Below, one piece after another: positions 11,053 through 21,300 of a stretch of DNA of 64,000 nt. The notes below the pieces were generated by a model. That model worked only from the letters and a program-made list of their open reading frames with translations, was not told the DNA's origin and did not search any database. How positions within the stretch are numbered: the stretch's first letter is position 1; every line of letters begins with the position of its first letter. Source of the DNA: Paenibacillaceae bacterium (lineage in GTDB: Bacteria > Bacillota > Bacilli > Paenibacillales > NBRC-103111); NCBI GenBank assembly GCA_029256185.1, contig JAQSYI010000027.1:62001-126000 (forward strand). The letters run 5' to 3'. The position numbers and the translations under genes are program-made.

Positions 11053-11496
11053 TTAGGATCGGGTCTCCACAATGAGCGTAACGGGCCCGTCGTTAACTAA
11101 GCTCACATCCATCATTGCGCCGAATACACCTGTTTCCACCGTTAGTCCCAATTCCCGCAAAAATGCGTTAAAGCGCTCATATAAGGACTCGGCCTGCTCG
11201 GGGCGGGCTGCGGCCATAAAGTTGGGACGGCGGCCCTTGCGGCAATCTCCGTAGAGAGTGAATTGGGAGACGGACAGGAGCGCCCCTCCCGCATCCTGCA
11301 CTGACCGGTTCATCTTGCCCGCATCGTCCTCGAATATCCGCAAGCCGGCAATTTTGTCCGCGGCAAACCGGGCATCCGCTTCCGTATCCTCATGAGTAAT
11401 GCCCACCAAAAGCAACAGACCTCCGCCAATGGCCCCTACGGTCTTGCCATCCACTGTCACAGCCGCCTGTCTGCAGCGCTGCACAACGATCTTCAC
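11053..11496 (-). CDS. dtd: D-aminoacyl-tRNA deacylase
   Basis: [58 protein letters not shown] signature. Confidence 0.95.
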   Translation of the reverse strand: MKIVVQRCRQAAVTVDGKTVGAIGGGLLLLVGITHEDTEADARFAADKIAGLRIFEDDAGKMNRSVQDAGGALLSVSQFTLYGDCRKGRRPNFMAAARPEQAESLYERFNAFLRELGLTVETGVFGAMMDVSLVNDGPVTLIVETRS

Positions 11497-11592
11497 GTGA
11501 CTTCCTCCCCTGTTGCCGATATAACAGACCCGCGGCAGAAGGGAACCTGGGTCCCTCTTGGCGCGGGTCTGGCGTCATAAGTAATAGGGTCC

Positions 11593-13785
11593 TTAGGATT
11601 GCATGATCCGCTGAACGGAATACACATCCTTCAACCGCTTGATCTTGTCCACTACCGACTGCAGGTGGTCAATGTTGCGGATGAGAATCGTCATCTGGAT
11701 CATAGCCATCTTGTTCTTGTCTGAACGGCCCGATACCGCGGAGATAATGGTCTTGCTCTCCGAGACAACCTGCAACACCTCATTGAGCAGTCCCCTGCGG
11801 TCGTGACCGGTAATCTCGATGTCCACACTGTAGTTGGCTTCCACAGAATCCACCCATTCCACCTCAATCACCCGGTTGCCCTCATCCCCGTCGCCCGTAG
11901 GAATATTGGAGCAGTCGGAGCGGTGCACGGACACTCCTCTGCCGCGGGTGATATAGCCGACAATGCTGTCTCCCGGCACGGGATTGCAGCAGCGGGCAAA
12001 CCGCACCAGCACATTGTCCACCCCAATAACACGCACACCGTGGGTAGGCCGGCTCTTCTTCTCGGGAACGGTCTTGATCTCCTTGGCCGCTTCCTCCAGC
12101 TGCCGCTGGGTCTCCTCCAGTTCCTTCTCCTTGCGCAGCTTCTCAGTCAGCCTGGTGCAGATCTGGGAGGCGGTAATTCCGCCGAAGCCCACGCCCGACA
12201 GCATATCATCAATATCATGAAAGTTGAACTTCCCGGCTACTTCCTGCAGTTTGTCGTCCGCCATGACCACAGACGGCTCAAACCCTAGCCGCCGGACCTC
12301 CCGCTCGATCGCGTCCCGGCCCTTGGCCACATTCTCCTCCCGCTTCTCCTTCTTGAAGAACTGCTTGATCTTGCTCTTCGTGTGGGAAGACTGGGCAATC
12401 TTCAGCCAGTCCTGGCTGGGGCCGTAGGAATGCTTGGAGGTAAGGATCTCCACAATATCTCCGGTCTTCAAGCGGTGCTCCAAAGGCACAATCCGTCCGT
12501 TCACCTTGGCGCCGATCGTCCGGTTGCCCACCTCGGTATGAATCCGGTAAGCGAAGTCCAGAGGCACGGAACCGGCCGGAAGCTCGATGACCTCTCCTTT
12601 CGGGGTAAACACGAATACAAGGTCGGAGAAGAAGTCCACCTTCAGCGACTCCATAAACTCCGAGGCGTCCCGCGCTTCATGCTGAAGCTCCAGAATGTCC
12701 GAGAACAGGTTGGTCTTGCCGTTGCTGCCGAAGCCCGCATTGACCGGCTGAGTCCCGCCTTCCTTGTAGGCCCAGTGGGCGGCAACGCCGAATTCCGCTG
12801 TTTTGTGCATTTCCCATGTGCGGATCTGCACCTCCAGGGGCTCGCCGGTAGGACCGATCACGGTGGTGTGCAAGGACTGGTACATATTGGCCTTGGGCAT
12901 GGCGATATAATCCTTGAACCTGCCCGGCATAGGTTTGTACAAGGTATGGATGATGCCCAGGACCGCATAACAGTCCTTGATATTCTCCACGATTACCCGG
13001 ATCGCGAGCAAATCGTAGATCTCGCTGAATTGCTTGTTCTTGGCGGTCATCTTGTTATAGATGCTGTAGATATGCTTAGGCCTGCCGGAGATATCGCTGT
13101 CAATCCCCATCTCCCCGACCTTATCCTTGATCTTCTGGATCACATCGGCAATATATTGCTCCCGTTCCGCCCGCTTCTTCTGCATCAGGTTGACAATACG
13201 GTAATACTGCTGCGGATTCAGGTAGCGGAGGGCGATATCCTCCATCTCCCACTTGATCGCGGATATCCCCAGCCGGTGCGCGATGGGACAGAAAATCTCC
13301 AGCGTCTCCTCGGCAATCCGGCGCTGGCTTTCCTCCGACTGGTACTTCAGCGTTCTCATGTTATGGAGACGGTCTGCCAGCTTGATCAGAATCACCCGCA
13401 TATCCTGGGCCATGGCCACGAACATCTTGCGGTAATTCTCATTCTGCTGCTCTTCCTTGGTCTTGAACTTGATCCGTTCCAGCTTGGTCAGTCCATCCAC
13501 CAGCATAGCGCAGGTATGCCCGAATTGCTGTTCAACCGCTTCAAGTGAAACAGAGGTGTCCTCCACTACATCGTGTAGCAGAGAGGCCATGATGGAGGTA
13601 GTGTCCATGCTCATGTTGACCAATATATCAGCGACTGCAAGCGGATGGAGGATATAAGGCTCTCCCGATTTGCGAAGCTGTCCGAGATGCGCTTGCTCGG
13701 CGAAGTCGTAGGCTTCTTTGATCCGCATGAGATCGTTGTCTTTCAAATAAGCGGAAGCTTTCTCCAGGAGCTGCTCGATGCTCAT
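11593..13785 (-). CDS. relA: Bifunctional (p)ppGpp synthetase/hydrolase RelA/SpoT
   Basis: 730 aa; HD, synthetase, TGS and ACT domains; HDVVEDT; YQSLHTTVIGP; RCCNPVPGD. Confidence 0.95.
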   Translation of the reverse strand: MSIEQLLEKASAYLKDNDLMRIKEAYDFAEQAHLGQLRKSGEPYILHPLAVADILVNMSMDTTSIMASLLHDVVEDTSVSLEAVEQQFGHTCAMLVDGLTKLERIKFKTKEEQQNENYRKMFVAMAQDMRVILIKLADRLHNMRTLKYQSEESQRRIAEETLEIFCPIAHRLGISAIKWEMEDIALRYLNPQQYYRIVNLMQKKRAEREQYIADVIQKIKDKVGEMGIDSDISGRPKHIYSIYNKMTAKNKQFSEIYDLLAIRVIVENIKDCYAVLGIIHTLYKPMPGRFKDYIAMPKANMYQSLHTTVIGPTGEPLEVQIRTWEMHKTAEFGVAAHWAYKEGGTQPVNAGFGSNGKTNLFSDILELQHEARDASEFMESLKVDFFSDLVFVFTPKGEVIELPAGSVPLDFAYRIHTEVGNRTIGAKVNGRIVPLEHRLKTGDIVEILTSKHSYGPSQDWLKIAQSSHTKSKIKQFFKKEKREENVAKGRDAIEREVRRLGFEPSVVMADDKLQEVAGKFNFHDIDDMLSGVGFGGITASQICTRLTEKLRKEKELEETQRQLEEAAKEIKTVPEKKSRPTHGVRVIGVDNVLVRFARCCNPVPGDSIVGYITRGRGVSVHRSDCSNIPTGDGDEGNRVIEVEWVDSVEANYSVDIEITGHDRRGLLNEVLQVVSESKTIISAVSGRSDKNKMAMIQMTILIRNIDHLQSVVDKIKRLKDVYSVQRIMQS

Positions 13786-14030
13786 CGCGAGAGATCCTTT
13801 CTATATTGTCGATTTTTCGCTGCAGAATTGCCGTTTAAAGTGATTTAATTCATTATGCCCTTGAAACAGGCTGCACGTCAAGAAATGCTGTCACAATGCC
13901 GCATAAAAAAGGTTGTGATTTCGCAAAGAAAATAATATCCACGGGTTAATTTTTCTGATAAGATGTTCGATGGAGAAAAAATGAGAACCATGTCGGATTT
14001 TCTTAAAACTATTCCAGGGGGTCTTACAAC

Positions 14031-15299
14031 GTGCAACGCATTATTCAAGTGGACGAGCGTCCAAAGCTTGCGGAAAGCATTCCGTTAAGCATCCAGCATC
14101 TGTTTGCCATGTTCGGAGCTACAGTGCTGGTACCCATCATTTTCGAGGTTAACCCTGCCACCATTCTGCTGATGAACGGGATTGGCACCCTGCTTTATAT
14201 CCTGATCTGCAAAGGCAAGATCCCCGCTTATCTGGGCTCCAGCTTTGCGTTTCTCTCTCCTGTGGGCATTGTAATTGACAAGCATGCTCCGGGAGAAGGC
14301 TATGAATATGCTCTCGGCGGCTTCATTATTGTGGGCATCATGTTCTGTTTGGTCGCTCTGCTGGTGAAGCTTGTAGGCACGGCCTGGATTGATGTGGTCT
14401 TCCCTCCCGCGGCTATGGGCGCTATCGTGGCGGTAATCGGCCTTGAGCTTGTCCCCGTTGCGGCCAAAGATGCCGGCTTCCTGATTGGCGAGAACGCCTC
14501 TTACGATTACAGCGTCATAACCGTGTCCATTATTACCCTGCTGATCACCATCGTCGGCTCCGTTATGTTCCGCGGCTTCATGAAGATTATCCCGATTCTG
14601 ATCGGAATAATCGTCGGCTATCTGGTGGCCTGGCTGGGATTTGATATGGTGGATTTCGCACCTGTCAAAGCGGCTGGTTGGCTTGAGCTTCCCACCAGGT
14701 ACACGCCCAAGTGGAGCTGGTCTGCCATCATCACTATCGCCCCCGCGGCGCTGGTCGTAGTGGCGGAGCATATCGGCCATCTGATCGTAACCGGCAACAT
14801 CGTCGGCAAGGATCTGTCCAAGGATCCGGGACTGGACCGCTCCCTGCTGGGCAACGGGGTCTCTACGGTGCTCTCCGGCTTCTTCGGCTCCACTCCCAAC
14901 ACCACATACGGTGAAAATATCGGCGTCATGGCGCTGACCAAGGTTTACTCCATCTGGGTTATCGGAGGAGCCGCCGTCTTTGCTGTGATCCTGTCCTTCT
15001 GCGGCAAGCTGGCTGCGCTTATAACCTCCATTCCTCCCGCTGTAATGGGCGGCGTCTCTCTCCTGCTATTCGGCATCATCGCGGCTTCCGGAATCCGGAT
15101 GCTGGTTGAAGCGAAGATCGACTACGGCAAGCCGGTTAACCTGATCCTGACCACTATCGTGCTCGTCATCGGCATCAGCGGCGCATCCGTTACCCTGGGC
15201 ACCTTCTCCATGAAGGGGATGGCCCTGGCAACCATCATCGCCATGCTGCTCAGCCTGTTCTTCAAGGGATTGGAGAAGCTGAAGCTGTTGAACGAGTAG
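14031..15299 (+). CDS. uraA: Uracil permease (NCS2 family)
   Basis: 422 aa; IPLSIQHLFAMFGATVLVP; GKIPAYLGSSFAFLSPV; GSTPNTTYGENIG. Confidence 0.9.
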   Translation: MQRIIQVDERPKLAESIPLSIQHLFAMFGATVLVPIIFEVNPATILLMNGIGTLLYILICKGKIPAYLGSSFAFLSPVGIVIDKHAPGEGYEYALGGFIIVGIMFCLVALLVKLVGTAWIDVVFPPAAMGAIVAVIGLELVPVAAKDAGFLIGENASYDYSVITVSIITLLITIVGSVMFRGFMKIIPILIGIIVGYLVAWLGFDMVDFAPVKAAGWLELPTRYTPKWSWSAIITIAPAALVVVAEHIGHLIVTGNIVGKDLSKDPGLDRSLLGNGVSTVLSGFFGSTPNTTYGENIGVMALTKVYSIWVIGGAAVFAVILSFCGKLAALITSIPPAVMGGVSLLLFGIIAASGIRMLVEAKIDYGKPVNLILTTIVLVIGISGASVTLGTFSMKGMALATIIAMLLSLFFKGLEKLKLLNE

Positions 15300-15336
15300 A
15301 TTGAAGAAGTAGATTGAACCAATAGATGTTGCCAAG

Positions 15337-15377
15337 AACCGGCCTGCTCCTTGCAAGAGGATTCGGCCGGTTCTTGG
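15337..15377 (+). terminator. Hairpin terminator 1 after uracil permease
   Basis: AAGAACCGGCC ... GGCCGGTTCTT. Confidence 0.65.
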
Positions 15378-15388
15378 TATTGACAACG

Positions 15389-15432
15389 AACAAGCCGGTT
15401 TATCCCTCTGCAGGAAAATTCGGCTTGTTCTT
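15389..15432 (+). terminator. Hairpin terminator 2 after uracil permease
   Basis: GAACAAGCCG ... CGGCTTGTTC followed by TTTATT. Confidence 0.6.
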
Positions 15433-15454
15433 TATTAAGAATAATTATTTTATT

Positions 15455-15474
15455 ATTGTGAAAAATATCACAAT
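15455..15474. promoter_or_regulatory. FNR/CRP-type operator ATTGTGA-N6-TCACAAT
   Basis: Perfect 7+6+7 palindrome upstream of the small Cys protein; -10-like sequences at 15494-15504. Confidence 0.6.
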
Positions 15475-15534
15475 ATGCGTTTGGCACGTGTGATAAACTA
15501 TACTCATAACCAACCAACAAGGGAGTGGACGAGA

Positions 15535-15717
15535 ATGGAACAAGATCAAACCATTGTGACCCAGAACCTGATGCGCTTCTGCTACACATGCGACCATGCC
15601 CATGGATGCGATACGGAAGAAATGAGCAAGCAATGCTGGTCGGAGCAAGATTTTGCTGCAGATGCAGTCGCCGAAGAAGATATGACCGCCGAGTTGCTCC
15701 GCCAATACGCAATGTAA
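15535..15717 (+). CDS. Small (60 aa) cysteine-containing protein
   Basis: MEQDQTIVTQNLMRFCYTCDHAHGCDTEEMSKQCWSEQ; GGGAGTGG ribosome-binding site before ATG 15535; terminator downstream. Confidence 0.75.
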   Translation: MEQDQTIVTQNLMRFCYTCDHAHGCDTEEMSKQCWSEQDFAADAVAEEDMTAELLRQYAM

Positions 15718-15819
15718 TTGAGCCGCGGGAATGCCGTGTGATTGATGGTCAGACCCGATACCATGTGACGAATACCCAGCTCTGATATGCCATGAATTGG
15801 TCAGCCGCGGATATGCCAG

Positions 15820-15856
15820 GCCGTCGTTCCTCTGAGAGGGACCGACGGCTTTTTTG
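15820..15856 (+). terminator. Hairpin terminator
   Basis: GCCGTCG ... CGACGGC followed by T-run. Confidence 0.7.
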
Positions 15857-15866
15857 TCGCGGTCTC

Positions 15867-16062
15867 TTAACGGAAATTTTTTCCGTTAATTCTGCCAATT
15901 GGGGTATTTCCTCTTATTTAACGGAAATTTTTTCCGTTATTCAATAATTTTCTCCCCAAAAACCCCTCAGCAAGCCAGTTCGGGCGGAATTAACGGAAAT
16001 TTTTTCCGTTAAAATCCTTGAATTCCTAGCTAACCGCCCTATAACGGAAATTTTTTCCGTTA
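15867..16062. repeat. Four dispersed copies of the short palindrome TAACGGAAA-TTT-TTTCCGTTA
   Basis: Copies at 15867-15889, 15919-15939, 15990-16012 and 16042-16062; 9-10 bp perfect stems with TTT loop. Confidence 0.9.
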
Positions 16063-16076
16063 CGCTCAGCCACAGA

Positions 16077-16196
16077 TTTGCAAACACATCAGTCACAGCT
16101 TTCGCAAACACATCAGCCATAGCTTTCGCAAACACATCAGCCATAGCTTTTGCAAACACATCAGCCATAGCTTTCGCAAAGAACTCAGCAGCTGCA
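16077..16196. repeat. 24-bp tandem repeat, five units
   Basis: Unit TTYGCAAACACATCAGCCATAGCT repeated at exactly 24-bp spacing. Confidence 0.9.
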
Positions 16197-16258
16197 GTTT
16201 TTGCAAAAGCCGCGGAAGGCTGGTGCTGGGGGCGGGGACACTTCATGCGATGTCACAT

Positions 16259-18019
16259 TTACAGTTTAAACCTTGATACATTGGCCATGAGATTGTCCGC
16301 GATGACTTTGGAATCATTGGTTGTCTGGGCAACTTCCTTGGACTTGATAATAATGTCCCCAACCTGCGCGGCAATCTGGGATGTGCCCTCCGCTCCTTCG
16401 TTGGTTGCTCTGGCCACTTCATCAATTGCTGTGATCATGCTCTTGGTGGAAGCGAGCACCTCTTCGGCCGTGCTGCTGATGTCTGCAACAAGGCTGTCCA
16501 TCAGCTCAGCATCCTTGCTGTATTGCACTCCGGTTTCCACCAGAAGTTCATTGCCGCCGATCACCTGTGTGCTTACAAAGCCCAGCAGTTCCTCCGAGCT
16601 TGCCACCAGCTTCTCCACCGACAGGATCACTTCCTCGGCCACGCTCTGAATCTGCGTTACCGTGCGCTTCGACGTTTCGGCCAGCTTCCTGATCTCCGTT
16701 GCCACTACTGCGAAGCCCCGTCCCGCTTCACCTGCCCGTGCCGCTTCAATGGACGCATTCAGGGCAAGCAAGTTGGTTTGGGCAGTTATGGCCAGGATGG
16801 ACTCGGAGAGGATGCGAACCTGCTCGATCTGCTTGGAATCCTCTATGGCCGTCTTGAGCTTTCCGTGAGTGAGAGCATAGATTTCATGGGCCGCCCGTTT
16901 GTTATTCTCTGCATCTTCCCTTAGGCCGGCGGCTCTTTGGTTGACTTCATTGGCAGAAGCGGCCCCTTCTTCGGCTTTGACTGTTATGTTGCCGATGGCG
17001 GAACCGATCTCCGTGGAAGTGGCGTTCATCTCTTGCATCGAAGCTGCCGTTTCCTCCATACCGGCAGAAATATAACCGGTTGCTTCCGATATCATCGCGA
17101 TGCTCCCGTTAAGCTCCTGCATATGCTTGTCCGTATCCGCCACCAGACCGGAGATGGTTGTACTGGACTCCAGCACCTCTTGGATCATGCCGCGCTGGGA
17201 ACGGATCATGTTATTGAAGCCCTCTGCCACAACGCCGATTTCGTCCTTGCGTTTTATGGACAACCGGGTGGTGAGATCCCCTTCCCCTATCTTCTTCATG
17301 CTCTCCACCAACTGCTTCAACGGGCGGGTAATGCCATGGATGAAGAATAGGGAAACCGCTATCCCCAATACAAGCACGATCAGAATGGATACCACTATCA
17401 GTGTGGTGATTTTATTGGCCCCTTTGTTGTAATCCTCCATATATGATCCGGCGACAACTACCCAGCCCCAGTTGTTATCCAGGCCGGAATAAGTAATTTT
17501 GGTTCCGGTATGCTCGGAGTTGGGCAAATTCCAGGAATAGTATGTAAACCCTCCGCCATTTTGGGCCTGGGCAATCTGGTCGCGGACAAAGTAGAAGCTG
17601 CTGCCGCTTTTGTCCGTCACATCCCAGACATTCGTCCCCTCAAGTGTGGGATGGGCAATCTCCAGCCCGTCCAATCCATAAACGATAAAATAGCCGTGCT
17701 CTCCCAGATTGACCTTGGCAGTAATAGCCCGTGTGCCGTCTTGATTTTTCTCACCCAACAGGTAGGTTTTCACCTGCTCCTGGGCTTCTTCCACAGTAAG
17801 CACGCCTTGTTTGACATCGGCGCTTTTGGCGTCGATCAACATCAGAGCCATATTGACCCCGTTGCGCAAAATAGTCTCTCCCTGGCCGTTCAACTCCCGC
17901 TTCGCCACATAGTGGCTTGGAATGCCGATTATCAAGCATGAAAAGAGCAGGAGCCCTACTGTAAAAAAAATCAGCTTGATTTTGATGGAGCTTCCGAACC
18001 AATATAAGCTTTTTCTCAT
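16259..18019 (-). CDS. Methyl-accepting chemotaxis protein with Cache sensor domain
   Basis: 586 aa; periplasmic Cache-like domain ([25 protein letters not shown]); [42 protein letters not shown]. Confidence 0.9.
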   Translation of the reverse strand: MRKSLYWFGSSIKIKLIFFTVGLLLFSCLIIGIPSHYVAKRELNGQGETILRNGVNMALMLIDAKSADVKQGVLTVEEAQEQVKTYLLGEKNQDGTRAITAKVNLGEHGYFIVYGLDGLEIAHPTLEGTNVWDVTDKSGSSFYFVRDQIAQAQNGGGFTYYSWNLPNSEHTGTKITYSGLDNNWGWVVVAGSYMEDYNKGANKITTLIVVSILIVLVLGIAVSLFFIHGITRPLKQLVESMKKIGEGDLTTRLSIKRKDEIGVVAEGFNNMIRSQRGMIQEVLESSTTISGLVADTDKHMQELNGSIAMISEATGYISAGMEETAASMQEMNATSTEIGSAIGNITVKAEEGAASANEVNQRAAGLREDAENNKRAAHEIYALTHGKLKTAIEDSKQIEQVRILSESILAITAQTNLLALNASIEAARAGEAGRGFAVVATEIRKLAETSKRTVTQIQSVAEEVILSVEKLVASSEELLGFVSTQVIGGNELLVETGVQYSKDAELMDSLVADISSTAEEVLASTKSMITAIDEVARATNEGAEGTSQIAAQVGDIIIKSKEVAQTTNDSKVIADNLMANVSRFKL

Positions 18020-18230
18020 CTCAAATACCTCCCGGACCGGAAAATGGCTCTTTGCGTTTCATATACACGTACTGCCCGCCCCCCGCCAAGCCCTTTCTTC
18101 GCAACAGATACAGATTGGGGCCATATCGCGGAAAACAGCGAAAAATGTCGAACATTATTTTAGTCTATATGGTTTTGAAGGATGTGTAAAGAGTCTGGAG
18201 AATCAGGGGATATCAGGAAAATTTGAACAA

Positions 18231-18270
18231 ACCAAACACCCCGATGCTATGCAAAGGGGTGTTTGGTTTT
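18231..18270. terminator. Hairpin terminator
   Basis: ACCAAACACCCC ... GGGGTGTTTGGTTTT. Confidence 0.75.
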
Positions 18271-18343
18271 AGTCAATTATGAAGAAGGCATCCTTATCTC
18301 TGCCGCGGGGCGCCGGGGGCTGCGGACATGAACGCTCCTTCGA

Positions 18344-21300
18344 CTACTCTTCTGCTATCTCCAGTACCATATCATCGGCGAAGAAGCTGTTGGTGGTGGA
18401 CCCCGTATAAAGTCTTAGCTCAGCCTCACCTATAGGTCCGGATTCATTGAAGGTATGCCGGCCGCTCAGCTTGACCCAACCGGTGCTGCCCGCAGCGGCA
18501 CTGGCAATGGTTCTGTAATAAGTTGTGCCGTTAACCTTAACAACCGCTGTCAGATATACCGTATCTGTACCGGTTTCGAGCTTCACCCAAGCGGAGCCCT
18601 CATATGTTTGACCGTTCACCATGCTCACGCTCTGTCTCACATTGGCCCATGGCGCCGTGCGGTTATATACCTTCATGGAGTATTGGCCGCTGTGGGCTGC
18701 CGAGGCATCTGCCATGATGGAAGAGCCATTGGGAGACCAACCCACTCTGCCGTTTTCGAAGCCGGGATTCTGCAGCAAATTGGACGGGGTGGCCGTTTCC
18801 TCCAGCCTGACCTGGTCCGCATAGAAGCTTCCGGTAGTATTGGAGGTGTAGATCCGCAGGTACGGAGATGTGACTGCGGCTGCTTCCCGTAAGGTATATT
18901 GACCTGAGACACGCGTCCATTGGGAACCCGTTGCTTCTGCCATGCCCAGTGTCTGATACTTTACCGTCCCTCCTGCCGTATATTCCAGCACCAGCAATGC
19001 TGTATCCGTGCCTTCGCCCATTCGGACCAAGGCGGAGGCTTCATAGGTCTTGCCGTTATCCACCGCAACGGGCTGCCGAATGTTGGCCCATGCTGCCGTC
19101 CGGTTGTGCACATGGACTGCCTTGGCTCCCGAATAAACCTGCTCCGTCACCGAAGTTACGCTGGAGCCGTTGGGTGTCCAACCGGCTGTGCCATTCTCAA
19201 ATCCCCCGTTGGTCAACAGATTAACCTCCGGATCGGGCTCACCGGCAGGGCTTAGCAGTATAGCTCCATTTGGGGTTTTGGCGTTGTTGATGACAGTGAA
19301 ATATCCCCTGCCTGCAAGGGGCTGAACCGGATCAAAGTAGCTGAACACCGTTTCCCCGTCTACCTCCAGCCGGATATTGGCCCCGTACAGCGTATCCAGC
19401 TTGCCGAATTTCACTTGATGCCATGTTTTGTCCAGCAGCACCGTATTGGGCAGACTCATGAGCACCTTTTGACCGCCATTCCACTTCTGCAATTCCAGCA
19501 GATCCTTCTTCACCACCAGCAAGTACCCGTTGTTGCCGCTCCATGGAAGCTGCGCGTTAGAGGAACTGCCAAGCTGCAAGCCATACCACATATCGTTGTT
19601 GGGAAGATCCAAGCGGGTCTTGAAGGCAAGCAGCTCGTCACCATATTGCCCGTAGACATAGCTTACAACTCCCTGGCCGTATAGCTCCACCTTGTTATGA
19701 TGGAAGGCCAGCGTGGCATTCCCTGCCAGACTGTTCAGCAGCCAATGGGCCTGATCGGCAAGCGGCTCCTGCCAATCCGTAACAGACGCAGGGGGTAAGG
19801 CAGGGATCACTTGCAGCGGATAATCGGAACGGATCAGCGGGTCATGAACGGAAGCGGCTGTCAGAAGGACGTTGCCGGTTCCGGTTGCCGTCACTCTGCC
19901 TGCCGCATCAACAACGGCTGCCGAAGGATTGCCGGAAGACCAGGTAATCCCTCCATCCACGGCCACAGGCAGCATTCGGGCGGTAAGCTGCAGGCTGCTG
20001 CCCGTCTCCAGAACGGGAGTGTTCGCCGTAATGGAGACATTGCTTACGGGAGGCTCCTCGATCAGCCCGAAATCATCGGCATATACATAATCAAGGCCCG
20101 CACCCTTGCCCAGATAGACGATTACCCCGGTATCTGCGGCTCCTGCAGCAAATACAAGCTCCTGCCGGACCCACTCTCCTCCCATAGACGGATAAGCCTG
20201 CTCCACCAGCACACCCGCTGCCGTCCGCGCTCCCAGCACAGCGCTTTCTCCCTCCGGAATTTTGAGCCAAACAAACAAGTGATGTCTGGCAGCGGGCGTT
20301 AAGCCGCCGATTGCCTGCTCCACTCCATTCTCACCCTTGCCCAGACGCAGTCCCTTGTTGGAGGCCCGCGCATTGCCCGTGGAGCTCATCATGGAAGCTC
20401 CCCAGACAATCGCCGCCTCTTGGCTGCCGGTTTTGGTCCATTCATAAATCGGCTGTACCGCGCTTGTCTGCAGATCCTGCCGTTCAAATCCGGAATTCCT
20501 GATCCGGTTGCGGTAGGATGCTTCAGACGGGACGTAACCGGGTTCCGGCGGATTGATAAAGTCCCTCCCTGCACTCCATGCGGGCAGCCCGTATTCCAGC
20601 GCCCCCAAATCCGGTTTGCTTCCTGTATAACCCTCCGTAATACCGGTCAGTGCAATGCCCTCGTCAATAGCGGATGAACCTGCCTGCAAGCGGAAATCCC
20701 CTGCGACGGGATTCACGAACAAGGGCGAAACAGCAGGGGACAAATTATGCCCATGGGCGGTTTCTCTGCCGTACAACTGCTCCGCCGAGAAGATATTATT
20801 GAACATCTGCGTGCCCAGCGTATCCTGGGTGAACACATAACCCCAATCATTTTTAACATCCAGTTCATTGCCATAAAAGGTATTGTTATAGACCAGATGA
20901 AATTCTGCGGGAAGGTTCAGACGAAGACCTTCCTGATTGTTGTAGATGAGATTGTGGTGAATGATGAAGTTGTGGGACGAATTGTCCAGATACAGTCCGG
21001 TATTGGCCTTGGTTGCCTTGTTGTCATGAATCCGGTTGTAGGCGATCTCCACATTCTCCGCGTCAACAGAAACCCCGTACACAAGACCCAGATCATGGGA
21101 CAGATACCCTCCTTCGTAAAAATCATTATACTGCACGGCCATGTTGCTCAGATGCCCTCCGCCAAAGGCAAGGATGCTTCTTCCCGAGCCATAGGCGGTA
21201 TTATGGCTGATGAGATGGCCGTTCCCGGAAACAGAAAGTGCAGAAGCATAGGTTCCGCTGTAGTTGGTCATGGTGATCTCGTTATTGACAATCCGGTGAC

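Noticed and set aside
12382-13548. 388-aa plus-strand ORF opposite relA
   Set aside because: Antisense shadow ORF of a well-supported conserved gene; same applies to many long antisense ORFs such as 48320-50689 and 50771-52186.
15941-16246. 101-aa ORF with AMADVFAK repeats
   Set aside because: Translation of a non-coding tandem repeat and hairpins; no ribosome-binding site.
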